This document shows, one piece after another, positions 22,430-32,975 of a stretch of 64,000 nt of DNA (position 1 is its first letter; every line of letters starts with the position of its first letter). This stretch comes from Oscheius dolichura. Lineage: Eukaryota > Nematoda > Chromadorea > Rhabditida > Rhabditidae. The stretch is from positions 1,240,001-1,304,000 of the forward strand of contig OW051496.1 of assembly GCA_932521035.1 (NCBI GenBank). Reading direction: 5' to 3'. A program made the position numbers and the translations under genes. Below the pieces are notes generated by a model. The model was given only the letters and a program-made list of their open reading frames with translations, was not told where the DNA came from and made no database searches.

Positions 22430-23552
22430 TGGCTGAAGTCCAGGCCCGGCCCGCTTACACAATCTCGAATCCGGGCCCGGCCCCGGCTCGGCTCGGCGAG
22501 GGAAAAAAGCGAAGAATATGGAGTAACTAAGATGCTAGTGATGGGGTATGGCCGTCTTTCTCCTTTCTAGCTGGGGAGGAGAACATAAAAGGATGAATCC
22601 TAGTTTTTACTGTCGCTATGTAATAAGTTCCACCATGGGAGTCTCTTTCTATCCGGACTGACCGGTTCCTACCGTTCTACTCATAGCTGTCATTGTCTAT
22701 AAAATAACTTTTATTATGTTTTATGGTTTATAAAAACATAGACGATCCGCAAATCTTTTAGGATTTCGCGTTTTTCTGGCAATCGGCTGGCAACCAAAAT
22801 AGCAGTTGCTCCTCGAGATTAGCTGAAAGGTATATTTTTTCATCATTTCTTTCTGTTCTATGGATGTTTCTTTTCCCATCCGAGCGACGAACACTACTAT
22901 CTTATCTTCTATTTTGGTCGGGGGGCTGTCGCCCCTCGCACCCTCCGTATAGCCCGATTTCGTTCTCCTCTATCCTGACATCTCGCGGAACCTGGAGAGA
23001 GGGTAGTCTCCGCATAGTATCAGAAATCCGCTAATAAAGTAGGCCACTAATTTTTTCCCACGTGGTAAGCTAGGACTTTCTGCAATCGTTTTATTCCCCA
23101 GACTGGTTATTGCCTGACCTTAATAGTAGCCTGGAAATGTTCTACCAAATAACTGCCCGTTCACCGAACCGTTTGAACATTTCCTCATATCATAGAAACC
23201 CGAAATTTAGTCTTAGTGGCTCACTGCATTTCTCTCCTTTTGTGGTGCCAGGGAATTTAAATTTCCCTTCTTTTGTGGGGGGAGCGCGCACGGCTGAAAC
23301 TAAATAAGCTTTTGTGGTATGCGAATAGCAAACTTTTCCCGGATTTCCCGACTTTTGTGGTGCTCCGCAGAGGAAAATTTGCCTTCCATCATACTTTCGA
23401 AAAGGACAGCGTCCCTTCACAATAACACAATAAAACTGGGAACTTCTAGTCGTTAAAATAAATATACCCGCTAGTCGGTCTTGCTCGTTTTTATAAAACA
23501 TTGAGTCAGCTAAAAAATGTTAATGCAAACAGTTTCCAGTTTTTTTTACTAT
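22430..23552. other. Gene-free stretch with TTTTGTGGTG repeats
   Basis: No supported gene. CTTTTGTGGTG words recur near 23238, 23270, 23310 and 23351, some next to the palindrome GGGAATTTAAATTTCCC (about 23249). A GC-rich CGGGCCCGGCCCCGG patch lies near 22442-22500. Confidence 0.4.
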
Positions 23553-24660
23553 TTATTGCAAACATCCAATACACACCAGATCTGCATGCCCTTCTCCATG
23601 GTCTTCGTGGCCATCTTCGGCGGGATGGTCCTCACGGTAGTCATCTTCCCCAGGACCGTCGGCTCCAGGATCAGCCTGGCCGTCTTCGGCGGGATGGTCC
23701 TCACGGTAGTCATCTTCTCCAGGACCGTCGGCTCCAGGATCAGCCTGGCCGTCTTCGGCGGGATGGTCCTCACGGTAGTCATCTTCTCCAGGACCGTCGG
23801 CTCCAGGATCAGCCTGGCCGTCTTCGGCGGGATGGTCCTCACGGTAGTCATCTTCTCCAGGACCGTCGGCTCCTTCATCCGCGCCGAGGTCATGAACAAT
23901 TTCCATATTGAAGCTCTGGAAAATTTCTTATTGTAAAAATGCAATAGATTGTTTTTATCATCCTTAAACTAAAGGTTAAACTATTTTTCTTTAATTTTTT
24001 TGTACATTATTACATTGTTCTGGCAAATTTGTTCAGAAGCCTGATCTTGATGATTTGTAGATTTTTTTGCTGGTTGGGATGATATCCCGCCGAAGCCGTT
24101 CTGAATGGCGAACAAAGTCATTTGAACAACTTGAACAAAAAGAACTAGGAAATATTTTTTGTTCAGTGAAATCAATGAAAGAGTCCAATGAAAACTGCAA
24201 CCGTGGAAAGGGTTTTCCTTCAATTTCATCTACTTTTCTCGAGGTATCCGACAGTAATCAGAACACCTGCCATTGTCATCAGTGTTACCAACTTTTGATT
24301 CCAAGTTGAACGCTATCAGTTTGTTTGAAATATTCGATCTTTTTCGTCGAAAACAAACGATTTTGCAAAATGTTAAAAGAAATAAACGGAAAAACGCCAG
24401 CAACCTTTTTTTGACGCAGTAGGCGAATAGGGCCACCGCGACAACTCCGGTGGTGACGAAAAAAGCAGTCGTCTGCAAGAAAAAACAGAATCATTGAAAC
24501 ATCATATTTTTTCGAAAATTTCAAATGATTTCGCGATTTATATCAAGTCAAAAGTGAGTTGAATTATGCTTTTGAGAAACGAGGAGAAGAAAACATTTGA
24601 GAACTTTCGCAAGAGATGGCATGGAAAATAATAAAAAAAATAGCGACCAACCTTAGACAT
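23553..24660 (-). CDS. Small membrane protein with acidic Gly/Asp/Glu repeats, 190 aa
   Basis: Five exons on the minus strand, 24652-24660, 24405-24472, 24338-24293, 24100-24014 and 23915-23553, join in phase. The protein starts MSKTTAFFVTTGVVAVALFA with a membrane segment at about residues 4-22 followed by basic residues (YCVKKR), so the rest is probably cytosolic. After a polar linker come four near-identical 23-residue repeats built on GADGPGEDDYREDHPAEDGQ and a tail GHADLVCIGCLQ. The repeats are coded by a 69-bp minisatellite. The intron between exons 2 and 3 has a weak acceptor (GAAAAAG), but retaining it also keeps the frame. Family unknown. Other frames across the minisatellite are also open by chance. 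Confidence 0.7.
23620..23880. repeat. Coding minisatellite, 69-bp unit, ~3.8 copies
   Basis: The unit begins TCTTCGGCGGGATGGTCCTC (plus strand) and repeats every 69 bp with almost no differences. Being a multiple of three it keeps the frame of the acidic protein; near-identity implies recent expansion or homogenisation. Confidence 0.92.
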
Positions 24661-24910
24661 GGTTCCCAGATGAGAAGAATAGAATGAAAAATTATCAGAG
24701 AAGCGGCTTTTTCAATATTGACAAGTAATCAACAAGTACAACCCCTTGCGTTGAGAATACCTAGTTTATAAAAAGTAGAAAAATAATACCTAGTTTATTC
24801 TCTCCCTCTGGTAACCGTTTTGGGGTCGTATATGCGTGGACACAGTTGGCCAATCGCTTCCGGCCTTTATTGGCTCCTTTAGGCTCATTTTATAGGAGAA
24901 ACCTTCTACT
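24661..24910. other. Presumed promoter region of the acidic-repeat gene
   Basis: AT-rich, 250 bp between the start codon at 24660 and the left end of the nested element. No TATA box was identified with confidence. Confidence 0.3.
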
Positions 24911-24986
24911 TTAAAGGGACTGTCAGGGACCTTAAACTGGTTACGGTAGGGGGCGCAGCGCGCGTCGTCAAAGCTTCGCGAATTCA

Positions 24987-25910
24987 TCCTATATATTAAA
25001 GCGCTATGGTGTCTGTCTGTGCGTGTGTGCGTTGACATGTCGAGATTTCATGGTGTAGTGGCTAAGAGGGCGGGCGCGCGGTCGGAGAGGTCGCGGGTTC
25101 GATCCCCGCTGCTGTCAAACCTTTTTGCTTTTTTGTTTTGAGGTCCTAGATACTTCCCAAGTGTTCCTGAAGTATTTTTCGCTGCGGGACCCGTTCGTGG
25201 TGGGACCCCAAGCCACAGGACGACGGTTCGATTCGTCCTTCGACCAATATCTTTTGTTTTGTCTGTTTAGCATTTTTGCTTTGGTATAAAATGTTTTTGC
25301 TGCGGGACCCGTTCGTGATGGGACCCCAACCCACAGGGCGACAGTTCGGTTCCTCCGTCGACCAGTATCTTTTGTTTTGTCTATGGACAGGTGAGAATTG
25401 AAAGAGAGAGACACGAACCACAGCTCCCCTTCCAGGTGGTACCATATGAGAGGAGACGCGGGTAAATGGAGCGGCAGAGGAGCGAAGGTCACAGGGAATA
25501 ATGTAAAGGGACTGGATGCCAATAGTAGAGCAGCAGTGGGATTCGGGGGAAATGATCGGGGAGAGGAAACGAAAGGGGGACAGAGGGAAACGCGTAGGAT
25601 CTGGGGGAGAGAGGGGCGCGGAAGAAGGGAGTAGAAGGGGACTGGGAAACCGGGCAAGGAACTGTGAGAGAGAAGGGACCGAACGGGGAGCAGGAGAAGA
25701 GCGAAAGGGGCTGCTCGGGTGAAGCTGGGAAGATGACGCGCGCAAGGGACGGCGAGAGTCAGACGCCGGGAAGAGACTGCCCAGGGAGTTTGGGGAAGGA
25801 CGGAAGAGACTGACTGGATGGGGGAGAGGGGAACACGGGGGATGGAGATTCTGGGGAAGATGCGAGACACACGTCCAGCGCAGCCCCCCGAAGGGGGGCG
25901 TTGCGGCTGG
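24987..25910 (+). mobile_element. Non-autonomous Helitron-like element, copy 1
   Basis: Starts TCCTATATATTAAAGCGC after an A and ends CTGG. Eleven bases before the end is a GC hairpin (GCCCCCCGAAGGGGGGC, 25883-25899). 5' TC, 3' hairpin plus CTRR and A/T insertion are the hallmarks of Helitrons. No Rep/helicase is present. Inside are a tRNA-like promoter segment (25049-25118) and purine-rich DNA. Confidence 0.75.
25049..25118 (+). other. tRNA-like (SINE-head-like) segment in Helitron copy 1
   Basis: TGGTGTAGTGGCTAAGAGGG resembles a Pol III A box, and GGTTCGATCCC about 40 bp downstream fits the B box. The ends do not pair as an acceptor stem, so it is not a functional tRNA gene; it resembles the tRNA-derived head of a SINE. 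Confidence 0.6.
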
Positions 25911-26797
25911 TCCTATATATTAAAGCGCTACGTGTGTGTCTGTCTGTCTGTGCGTTGACATGTCGAAATTTCATGGTGTAGTGGTTAAGAGGGCGGGCGC
26001 GCGGTCGAAGAGGTCGCGGGTTCGATCCCCGCTGGCGTCAAACCTTTTTGCTTTTTTGTTTTGAGGTCCTCGACACTGCCCAAGTATTCCTGAAGTATTT
26101 TTCGTTGCGGGACCCGTTCTCGGTGGGACCCCAACCCGCAGAGCTACGGTTCGGTTCCCCCGTTGAGTAACTTCGTTTACTTTGTCTATCATGATAACAC
26201 AGCTGACGAGGCCAGAGCAGGGCGGGCGGGTGGATGCGGAATGAAAGAGACTTGGAGGGGAAGGAAATTGAGGAGCACGTGAGAATGGAGGAAGAGACGA
26301 ACGACAGCTCACCTTACGAGTGATTATTCTTTGATCAATCACAACCGAGCAGAACGGACGCGGGGGAATTGGTAAGATAGGAAACACCAAGGGAGGGACG
26401 GTGAGGTAGAGGGAATGGTGTGGACAACAGAGATAGATAAACGGGTGAAGTGAAGAGAGCGAGAGGGAGAGAAGAAGCAAGGGGCGAGGAAGGGGTGAGA
26501 GGAACTCGATAGAACGGACTGTTCGGGAAGAGGAGAAGAGGAAGCGGGCAAGGGACTACGAGAGTGAAACAAAGGGAGGGACGGGGAGAGGGGGAAAGCG
26601 GAGGAGACTGACTGGACGGGGGAGGGGAAGAGCGGACGGGACTAGACAGGGAGAAGGGGAAAGGACCAGACGGGAGGAGGGGGAATGGACTGGACGGGGA
26701 GAAGGGGAAGAGCGGACGGGGCTTCCAAGCGCGAGGTAAAACCACAGTTAGCCAACGTCCAGCCGAAGACCCCCCGCAGGGGGGTCGAAACGGCTGG
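25911..26797 (+). mobile_element. Non-autonomous Helitron-like element, copy 2 (tandem)
   Basis: Starts TCCTATATATTAAAGCGCTA immediately after the CTGG of copy 1 and ends CTGG followed by T. The hairpin GACCCCCCGCAGGGGGGTC (26768-26786) is again exactly 11 bases from the end. The 5' 240 bp match copy 1 well; the purine-rich interior is diverged. Confidence 0.78.
25971..26040 (+). other. tRNA-like (SINE-head-like) segment in Helitron copy 2
   Basis: Same A-box-like TGGTGTAGTGGTTAAGAGGG and B-box GGTTCGATCCC as in copy 1. A related 3' piece without this head occurs at about 29850-29930. Confidence 0.6.
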
Positions 26798-26970
26798 TAA
26801 TATTTTTAGCGGGCATGTCATCGTAGACGTTCAAAAAAGGTTACAGAATTCAAAAAACGAAAAAAATAAGCTCAAAAATTTGAATCCCGCCAAAAAAGGC
26901 GGAGGACGCTAATTAGTTAAGTCGCTTCGGGACCCACTACCGGAAAAAAGGTCCCTGACAGTCCCTTTAA

Positions 26971-27513
26971 GAAAGAATGTAGTGCAGAAATGGTACAGAT
27001 TCACGAATCGACATATACCCCAATACTGCATAAAAAGCCAATATTTAGGCCCTCTAATGAGCAGAAACGTGCTGGACTGTTAGTCCAACGTTTCCTACAT
27101 AAGCCAATTTTAAAAATATACTTCGCTATAGAGCGGGAGTAAAAAAAGCAAACAAGCTAAGTGGCGCCTATTTACAAAAGCAACGATGAAACGGCTTTGA
27201 GACGGAGAACAACTGTAATTGAATCCGTGGCCGGGTTGCCATAAAAATTTCTCTGCCGCTGCCATTTTGTATCCAACTGATTGTCATAAACAGCAGCGGC
27301 AAATGGGAGTTCCTCGGCTACAGTAACCATATTCGGGAGAAGCGAATAGTTAGAAAATAAAGCAAAAGCGAAAATTTCTAGTCGAATCGACGGGATTTTG
27401 ACCGTTTTCTGGTCATATTGCTTGTCGGCTTGACCAGTCCAAATCATGACCAAGTTTACGTTAAATTCGGTCATTTTCAGACCGCTTTCATTATTCCAAG
27501 CGGTTCTTTCGCG
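26971..27513. other. No gene recognised
   Basis: Contains no supported exon. TCATTTTCAG at about 27471-27480 could be the acceptor of a 5' intron for the small gene starting at 27514. Confidence 0.35.
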
Positions 27514-27716
27514 ATGTGGTTGGCTCTTCTCTCATCTATTCTTCTTCCTTGGATTCTTATTCTGTGTGTAAAGAAGAGCAATACAAAGGAAGCCAGGGCT
27601 AAAGCTATTAGAGCCGCGGAAGACGCAGAAATCGACAAAGATGTGGCCACTATTGAGGCGCTAAAACAGAAACTCGGCCTAAAAAAGAATCCATTGGACT
27701 TTGCCGGCAAGGAGGG
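27514..27716 (+). CDS. Small membrane-anchored coiled-coil-like protein, partial model
   Basis: The ATG at 27514 opens MWLALLSSILLPWILILCVK, a membrane anchor, followed by a charged helical region rich in Ala, Lys and Glu (KEARAKAIRAAEDAEIDKD) and KKNPLDFAGKE. The frame stays open to 28125, but beyond about 27890 it is antisense to the exons at 27889-28101. The real 3' end probably lies between 27716 and 27890 or uses an unseen splice. Family unknown. Confidence 0.45.
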
Positions 27717-27888
27717 TCCCTACGCGTCGTCTAAACTTCTTTTCTGCAATCATATATGCCGAAATCCGAAGAAGGATAAGGCCAACGTGGATATATGCCG
27801 CGTGTGTGTCGCTCATATCAACTCCATTACTTATTGCTATCTCGGCTATCAGGAAAAACAAAAAGGATCGCGGATATACAGAGAAAAA

Positions 27889-28101
27889 TCAAGCTTTCCT
27901 CCACAAGAAGTTGTAGGGATGGTATTCGAAAAATTTGCGGGAGCCTTCATCACTATCATCAACATTCATCTTGAAATTTTCGGCAAACCACTTGTTTCCT
28001 GGGTCAATTTGGGCGATCAACCAATTCTAACTGTACCACCTTTAGGTTTTATGACTTCTACAAATATTTCCTTGTTTTCCATGTCTTCATTCAGTTCTCC
28101 C
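27889..28101 (-). CDS. Last two exons of an unrecognised gene
   Basis: Exons 28040-28101 (GELNEDMENKEIFVEVIKPK) and 27889-27998 (GNKWFAENFKMNVDDSDEG, then FFEYHPYNFLWRKA and a stop) join across a 58-... 41-nt intron, donor AAAGGTGGTA and acceptor ACCCAG, in phase. Composition is clearly protein-like. Upstream exons were not found before 28500, so the gene is partial or a relic. It converges on the small plus-strand gene at 27514. Family unknown. Confidence 0.45.
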
Positions 28102-28109
28102 CTGGTAGA

Positions 28110-30020
28110 GGTTCAATTGACATGAAAAGCTTCCCCCTTCTTCATCTTCGTATCTTCCTTCCCCCTTTCTCTTGTTGTTTTGCAAAGAAAGGAACATGCC
28201 GCACAGATCACATTAGATCAAGGCCAACTTTTCAAATTCTCAATGTTTGCAAGGGCAAAAAAACGAAAACGAGACAAAAGTAGAGAAAAACAATATCTAT
28301 CTCGACGAAATAATAATTCAAAAGATTTTTTGTTGCCCTCTTGAAGTCTGTGCCCGTCATTCCTTGACGATTTTTAGAGAAACTTCTAGAAACCCCGTTA
28401 TCACAGAACGGAATTTTGAGCCAGGTGGTCTCTTTTCTTGTATCTTATCTAGTGGGGGAAGGAGGAGATGGCAACAACACAGCACAATTCAATGAAATGG
28501 ATAAAAGATTTCATCGAATTGAAGGTATTGAAGCAAAAGAACGGCTAAAAATAATGGTAATGGAACATTTCTGATACACTTTTTGGAGAAAAATTGTATT
28601 CAGAGCGAACAAACTATTGAAGAACAGGAATTCTCCATGTTTCAGAGTTGTTACTTATAGGTAACTGATGCGCAGTAAACGATGTAACATCTCCCTTGAG
28701 TAGCATTTCGTCAATTTTCGCATTTGCAAATCGTAAAATGAGAATGCTTTGCACTGGGTATTTTATTTACAAGCTATTCACTGCCATTGCTTCCAGAAAA
28801 AAATAGTCGTTTAAAATATGTTTCAGCCCCTCTTTATCTTTCCGTAGTGTAATTTTTCTCCGCTAAGAAGTCGTAGTTGTGTCTCAATTCATCTCCTCTC
28901 AAGCTACCATTCTGTTCTCTACGTTTTTCGCCCCCTTGCCCGTGCCAGCCTTCCCAAAAAGTCCCCATCATTTCCTTTTCCATGTTTGTTTATCTCCTTC
29001 TTTTCAAGCAAAAAAGAAGCCGTTCTAATAATCTATTGAACTGGGTGGGTGGGATAAAAGCCATGTTTTACCGTAACTACTTATCAGTACGGCAATTGTT
29101 GGCGTCGCTTCAAATTGACCACTCCTATTTTCCTGTAATGAACACATGCTTCATTTCTTCGTTATATTTCCACAAAGTCACCTTTTCTTCGCTACAACTT
29201 TTGAGTCCTTTTGTCCTTGATCGCCTTTTTTTCCTTGCCCTCTTGTATTTATCCAAGTCTTTCCAAAAATATCCATGAAATTCTCCCCTATATGTTTATC
29301 CACCTTCTTTCAAAGAATTATGTTTTATCCAAGATACTTATTTATTTCATCAATCTTCTCATTTGCAAGGCGTAAAACGAACAAAATTGTTTCACATCAA
29401 ATACTTATTAGTAGTGATTTTATTGTCGTCAATCGTTGCTTTGTCGTTCTCCACCAATTTCCCACTGTTAGAATTTGATGTTCCAGTTCCTCTTTATCTT
29501 CCCGGCGCGTTATTTATTCCCTACTGGAAATGCGTAGACATCTCACTTTTCTCCTTTTTCAGCTTTCCCAGCCTAGCGGCTTGTTCTAATCCTCCCAACG
29601 GCTATAACCCCTTCTTTCCAAACAACTGATAATTGTTCCGTTGAATTTCATCGAAAAAATGGACTGGGCGAAGTAAGTTCTATGTTTCACGACAGTTACT
29701 TATTAGCGGCTACAATCGGGAGTCGGTTGTCGTAGCGAGTTCGCCAATTTTCCCGCTGTTAGGATTTTGATGTTTCGCTTCTTCTTTATCTTTTGCTAAC
29801 GTTATTTCCTTTTACTCCTTCGTATTAGCCAAGTTACCGCTCTTTTTGCTTTTTTATTTTGAGGTCCTGGAAACTTTCAAAATATTTTAGAAGCGTATTT
29901 CGCTGCGGGAACCGTTCGTGGTGAGCCCCTACGTTGGAGGGAAACCGCTCTTTTAGCCCGAAAAGGTCTTTTTGTCGGGAAATTCCCATAAAAGTTCGTA
30001 AACGAATTAACAAAAAGGGA
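28110..30020. repeat. Degenerate repeat-rich stretch without a gene
   Basis: Recurring words include CTCTTTATCTT (28830, 29485, 29775, 30825) and CTACTTATTAG-like blocks (28650, 29085, 29335, 29403, 29690, 30540). The part at about 28875-29107 is repeated inverted at about 44262-44500. A piece of the Helitron interior lies at 29850-29930. Open frames here are low complexity and Ser/Phe/Leu rich. Confidence 0.5.
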
Positions 30021-30026
30021 ACAATC

Positions 30027-30473
30027 ACTATTTTAAAAAGAGAAAACTCAAAGAAACTCTGGTTTGACAAGGAGTGTACAAAAAGAGGGCAATAATTTGA
30101 AGAATCAAACCACTGCACTTTTAAAGAATTTGATTCAAGTGTCTTTTCCTTCTTCTAAAATGGATGTTGAAATTACTATCATCGTTTACCAAACTTGTGT
30201 AGGCAGATATCATTGAAGAATAAGGCGAAAGGTGTCCCCCTTGGCCCGTTTCCAAAAATGAGGGAGATTGTCGGGGTGGTTTGAATGAACGGGTAAATTT
30301 GTTGAAGGCAAGATGCCAATCTCATGGAGCATAAAGGGGAATGAGGGTGTGAAGCAGACATTTCCTTTACAAAGTGCAGCGGTTTGACTCTTCCATTATC
30401 GCCCTCTTTTTGTACATTCCTGTCAAACCACAAGGTTTCTTTGAGTTTTCTCTTTTTAAAATAGTGATTTATC
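30027..30473. mobile_element. Non-autonomous inverted-repeat element, copy 2
   Basis: Same ends and interior as copy 1 at 46-490, same orientation. It opens ACTATTTTAAAAAGAGAAAA and closes TTCTCTTTTTAAAATAGTGA, with several interior deletions relative to copy 1. Confidence 0.75.
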
Positions 30474-31227
30474 CAAGTCTCTCCAAAAATATCCATGAAA
30501 TTCTCCCAAACATGTTTCCAAAGAATTATGTTCCACCCAAACTACTTATAAATTGGTTATATTCTTCGAACAATGCGTCTTGACAATTGATGTTCATTTT
30601 ATCAGTCTTCTTATTTACCAAGCGTAAAACGAGCAAAACTAGTATAGTCTGTCAAGAAAAGAGACAACATTTAAAGGTCTCAAATTTTGCTGCGGGTCGA
30701 ACCTACAAGCAAATTTTCTTCTTGGCGGCCGAAAATCACCGCGCCCTGCCGCTAGGATTTTAGACCTTTGACTGTCGTCTTTTTTCTTCTTTAGCCTTTA
30801 CCAATTTTCCACCCTTTCATATTTCAGCTCCTCTTTATCTTTTCCGTACGTCACCTTCTTCACTAGATTCTCGTGATTATCCACCAATTCTCATCCCTTT
30901 CCAGTCTCTTCTATATTTGTCGTCTATGTCATTCTCGGCCACGTGTGTTTGTCGCTCTTCTCTCCTAAAAATGATGATAATTCCTGCTGCGGCAAGTTCC
31001 GCCCGGCCTCCCTCGATCAAAAAAGATATGTCACCTTTCGATCTCTGGTCTCTCTCTGCCTTATGTAAACAAAAAAACGAACCAGTCAAATTTTCCCATT
31101 TTTAATGTTTTCCCGTCTCTATTTCATAATCTCCATTACTGCTGCTATATTCATGTCTTGCGCAGGGGCTACAATCAGAAATGGATATCTGGGGGTCAAG
31201 GCACGGAGACAAACACACGTGTGTTCA
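30474..31227. other. Intergenic sequence upstream of the GST 1 promoter
   Basis: Contains further CTCTTTATCTT repeat words (30825) and no supported exon. Open frames on both strands overlap and are not protein-like. Confidence 0.4.
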
Positions 31228-31320
31228 AAAAATGATGACAATTGGCCTGGCCTCTCTGCCGCTCGCTCTCTCTCAGAGTCGCGAAAGTTCCAATCGCGCT
31301 CCGCGGGTATAAATAGGCAG
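31228..31320 (+). promoter_or_regulatory. Probable GST 1 promoter: SKN-1-type site and TATA box
   Basis: ATGACAAT (31235-31242), the reverse of the SKN-1 consensus WWTRTCAT, lies 65 bp before TATAAATAG (31308-31316) in a GC-rich context. An E-box-like CACGTG lies at about 31217. Similar site-plus-TATA pairs precede GSTs 2 and 3. The first coding exon is 1.66 kb downstream behind TTCTTCCAG, so a 5'-UTR intron is inferred. Confidence 0.55.
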
Positions 31321-32975
31321 GGGGCCGCTGCGCCAGGGTCAGATTGTGGGAACGGCAGCGGAGCGGCTTTGGCCAACACAACAACCTCTTCTTCTCTCAT
31401 AAATAACAACCGGGAGAGATGCTTTTCTCCCTTGTTTATCCTCTTCTTTCTCTCTTTTTTGCTCTGGTTTTAGAATTTGAAAGACTAGAAAGAATCGATT
31501 AGTCCATATTCTATTTTTCCCATTAAAAATACCCGGTAAAATATAAGAAAATCTTCAAATTTCTCGGATTAGTAATTGAAAAACTTGGCTGCTTCCCTTT
31601 CTTTTCATTGTTCTCTGGAATTTTAAACCACGGTAAGCGGATAGGATCATACATGGGCAAAACGCCCAATTTTGGGTGTTTGCTTGAATTGAATCAAAAT
31701 ATTGAGAAAGCTTAGGAGTATTTAGGAAAATAACTGCTAAAATTTGAGTCAGTTGAAATAAATTGCAACTATGAAACGGGTTTGTGATTTTTTTTTCAGC
31801 ATAGGGAAGGATTTTTTATAACGCCGGCTTTCCTTTTACCAATTTACCAATTGCCAAGAAAAAAAAACTTCTTCTTCCTCGAAATTTCCAGAAAAATCGA
31901 AGAAAAGCCAAAAAATGTTGTCGGTTTCGCGTTCCTTTTCCATTCTTCCCGCTTGTCTCGCCTTTGAATGGCCCTTATCTAGCTTTGTTGCCCTCTAAAA
32001 TCAATATTATTCCCAAAAATTTTTCAACGAAAACGTACCAAAGATTAGAAAACGCCCTTTTGTTTACCGCCATTTCTTGGAGAAAAAAGGTGGGCTGCCC
32101 TTGTGTCCACAGCTCTTTTATCAACTACACAAATAGAGAGGCCATGCAGGCCCAGTTGGTAGTTAGATTGCCCAATTCATTCGGATCTTTTGCTCTTTTT
32201 TGTCAGAAAATTGCCTAAATTGTTTCAGAATTCAGTTAAGATGATAGCGGTTCCAGTTTATCCGTTCGTCATATAGATTTTTTTTTTCTCGTTTTCAACA
32301 AATAACCCATTCTAAGCGTTTTTTGGTCTTTGAACGAGTTCCAGAAACTGTTTCTCCCGAAATTAGTCAAAAAATACTTCACTGCATGGCTAAAAGCTTC
32401 TCTTCTTCGATATTCTAGTCGCAATGTCATCAGGCTATGGATAACACAACTTCTACTCATCTCTTTAGGCATAAATTTTTTTTTTCTAGGCATACACTTT
32501 ACATTTTTTTTACTCTTTCTGTTCTTTTCGCTACTGTGATCCTAGGTTGTGAGATTTGAAGAAACACCTCAATAACCTCTCCTATCGTCTTCCTTTCACT
32601 TGTTCTTCCACTAAAATTGCTCCAAAATGTTTTGACTCCTGGCTAAAAACGGCACAATCCTCACTACTACAGTACTTTCGTCTGTACCAATTGAAATGTC
32701 CAGAAATTCTGCCTTATAAACTCTTTTACCGCTTCTTCTTCAGTTTTTTTTCACCAAAATGTTTTGAATTCCGGCTAAAAAGCCTGATCTTTCCTTTTCA
32801 TTGGTGCACTCGGACCTGTCAGCTTCAAAATGACCACAAATCCTCTTCCTACCTCTTTTCTACTCTTTACACCAATTTCTTTCTAAAATTTGCCTACAAA
32901 TGTTTCAACGCAACCATAAAACCTCTTCCATTCTTACTTCGCTAATGAGATCTTGCAATGTCTTTCTTCCAGAAA
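31320..32975 (+). other. Inferred 5'-UTR intron of GST 1 with degenerate repeats
   Basis: No coding exon seen. A block like CCAAAATGTTTTGAATTCCG then GCTAAAAA recurs near 32365, 32617, 32753 and 32890, before a good acceptor (TTTCTTCCAG) four bases upstream of the start codon. Confidence 0.45.

Larger units (their letters stand above)
24911..26970. mobile_element. Element with 21-bp inverted ends, host of two Helitrons
   Basis: TTAAAGGGACTGTCAGGGAC at 24911 is mirrored by GTCCCTGACAGTCCCTTTAA ending at 26970. The sequence outside the two Helitron-like units is only about 250 bp, so the original element was MITE-sized. A lone end (GGTCCCTGACAGTTCCTTTA) lies at about 45905. Confidence 0.65.

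Noticed and set aside
23517-23944. Three alternative frames across the 69-bp minisatellite
   Set aside because: The unit is a multiple of three, so all frames stay open; only the acidic frame joins upstream exons in phase.
25049-25118. Functional tRNA gene
   Set aside because: A and B boxes are present but the ends cannot form an acceptor stem, and it lies inside a mobile element.
25115-25870. Minus-strand open frame of 251 codons, Ser/Pro/Leu rich
   Set aside because: It is the complement of purine-rich Helitron interior; composition bias alone keeps it open.
31105-31473. Plus-strand frame with a hydrophobic start
   Set aside because: It runs across the TATA box and GC-rich promoter of GST 1 and has no matching splice context.
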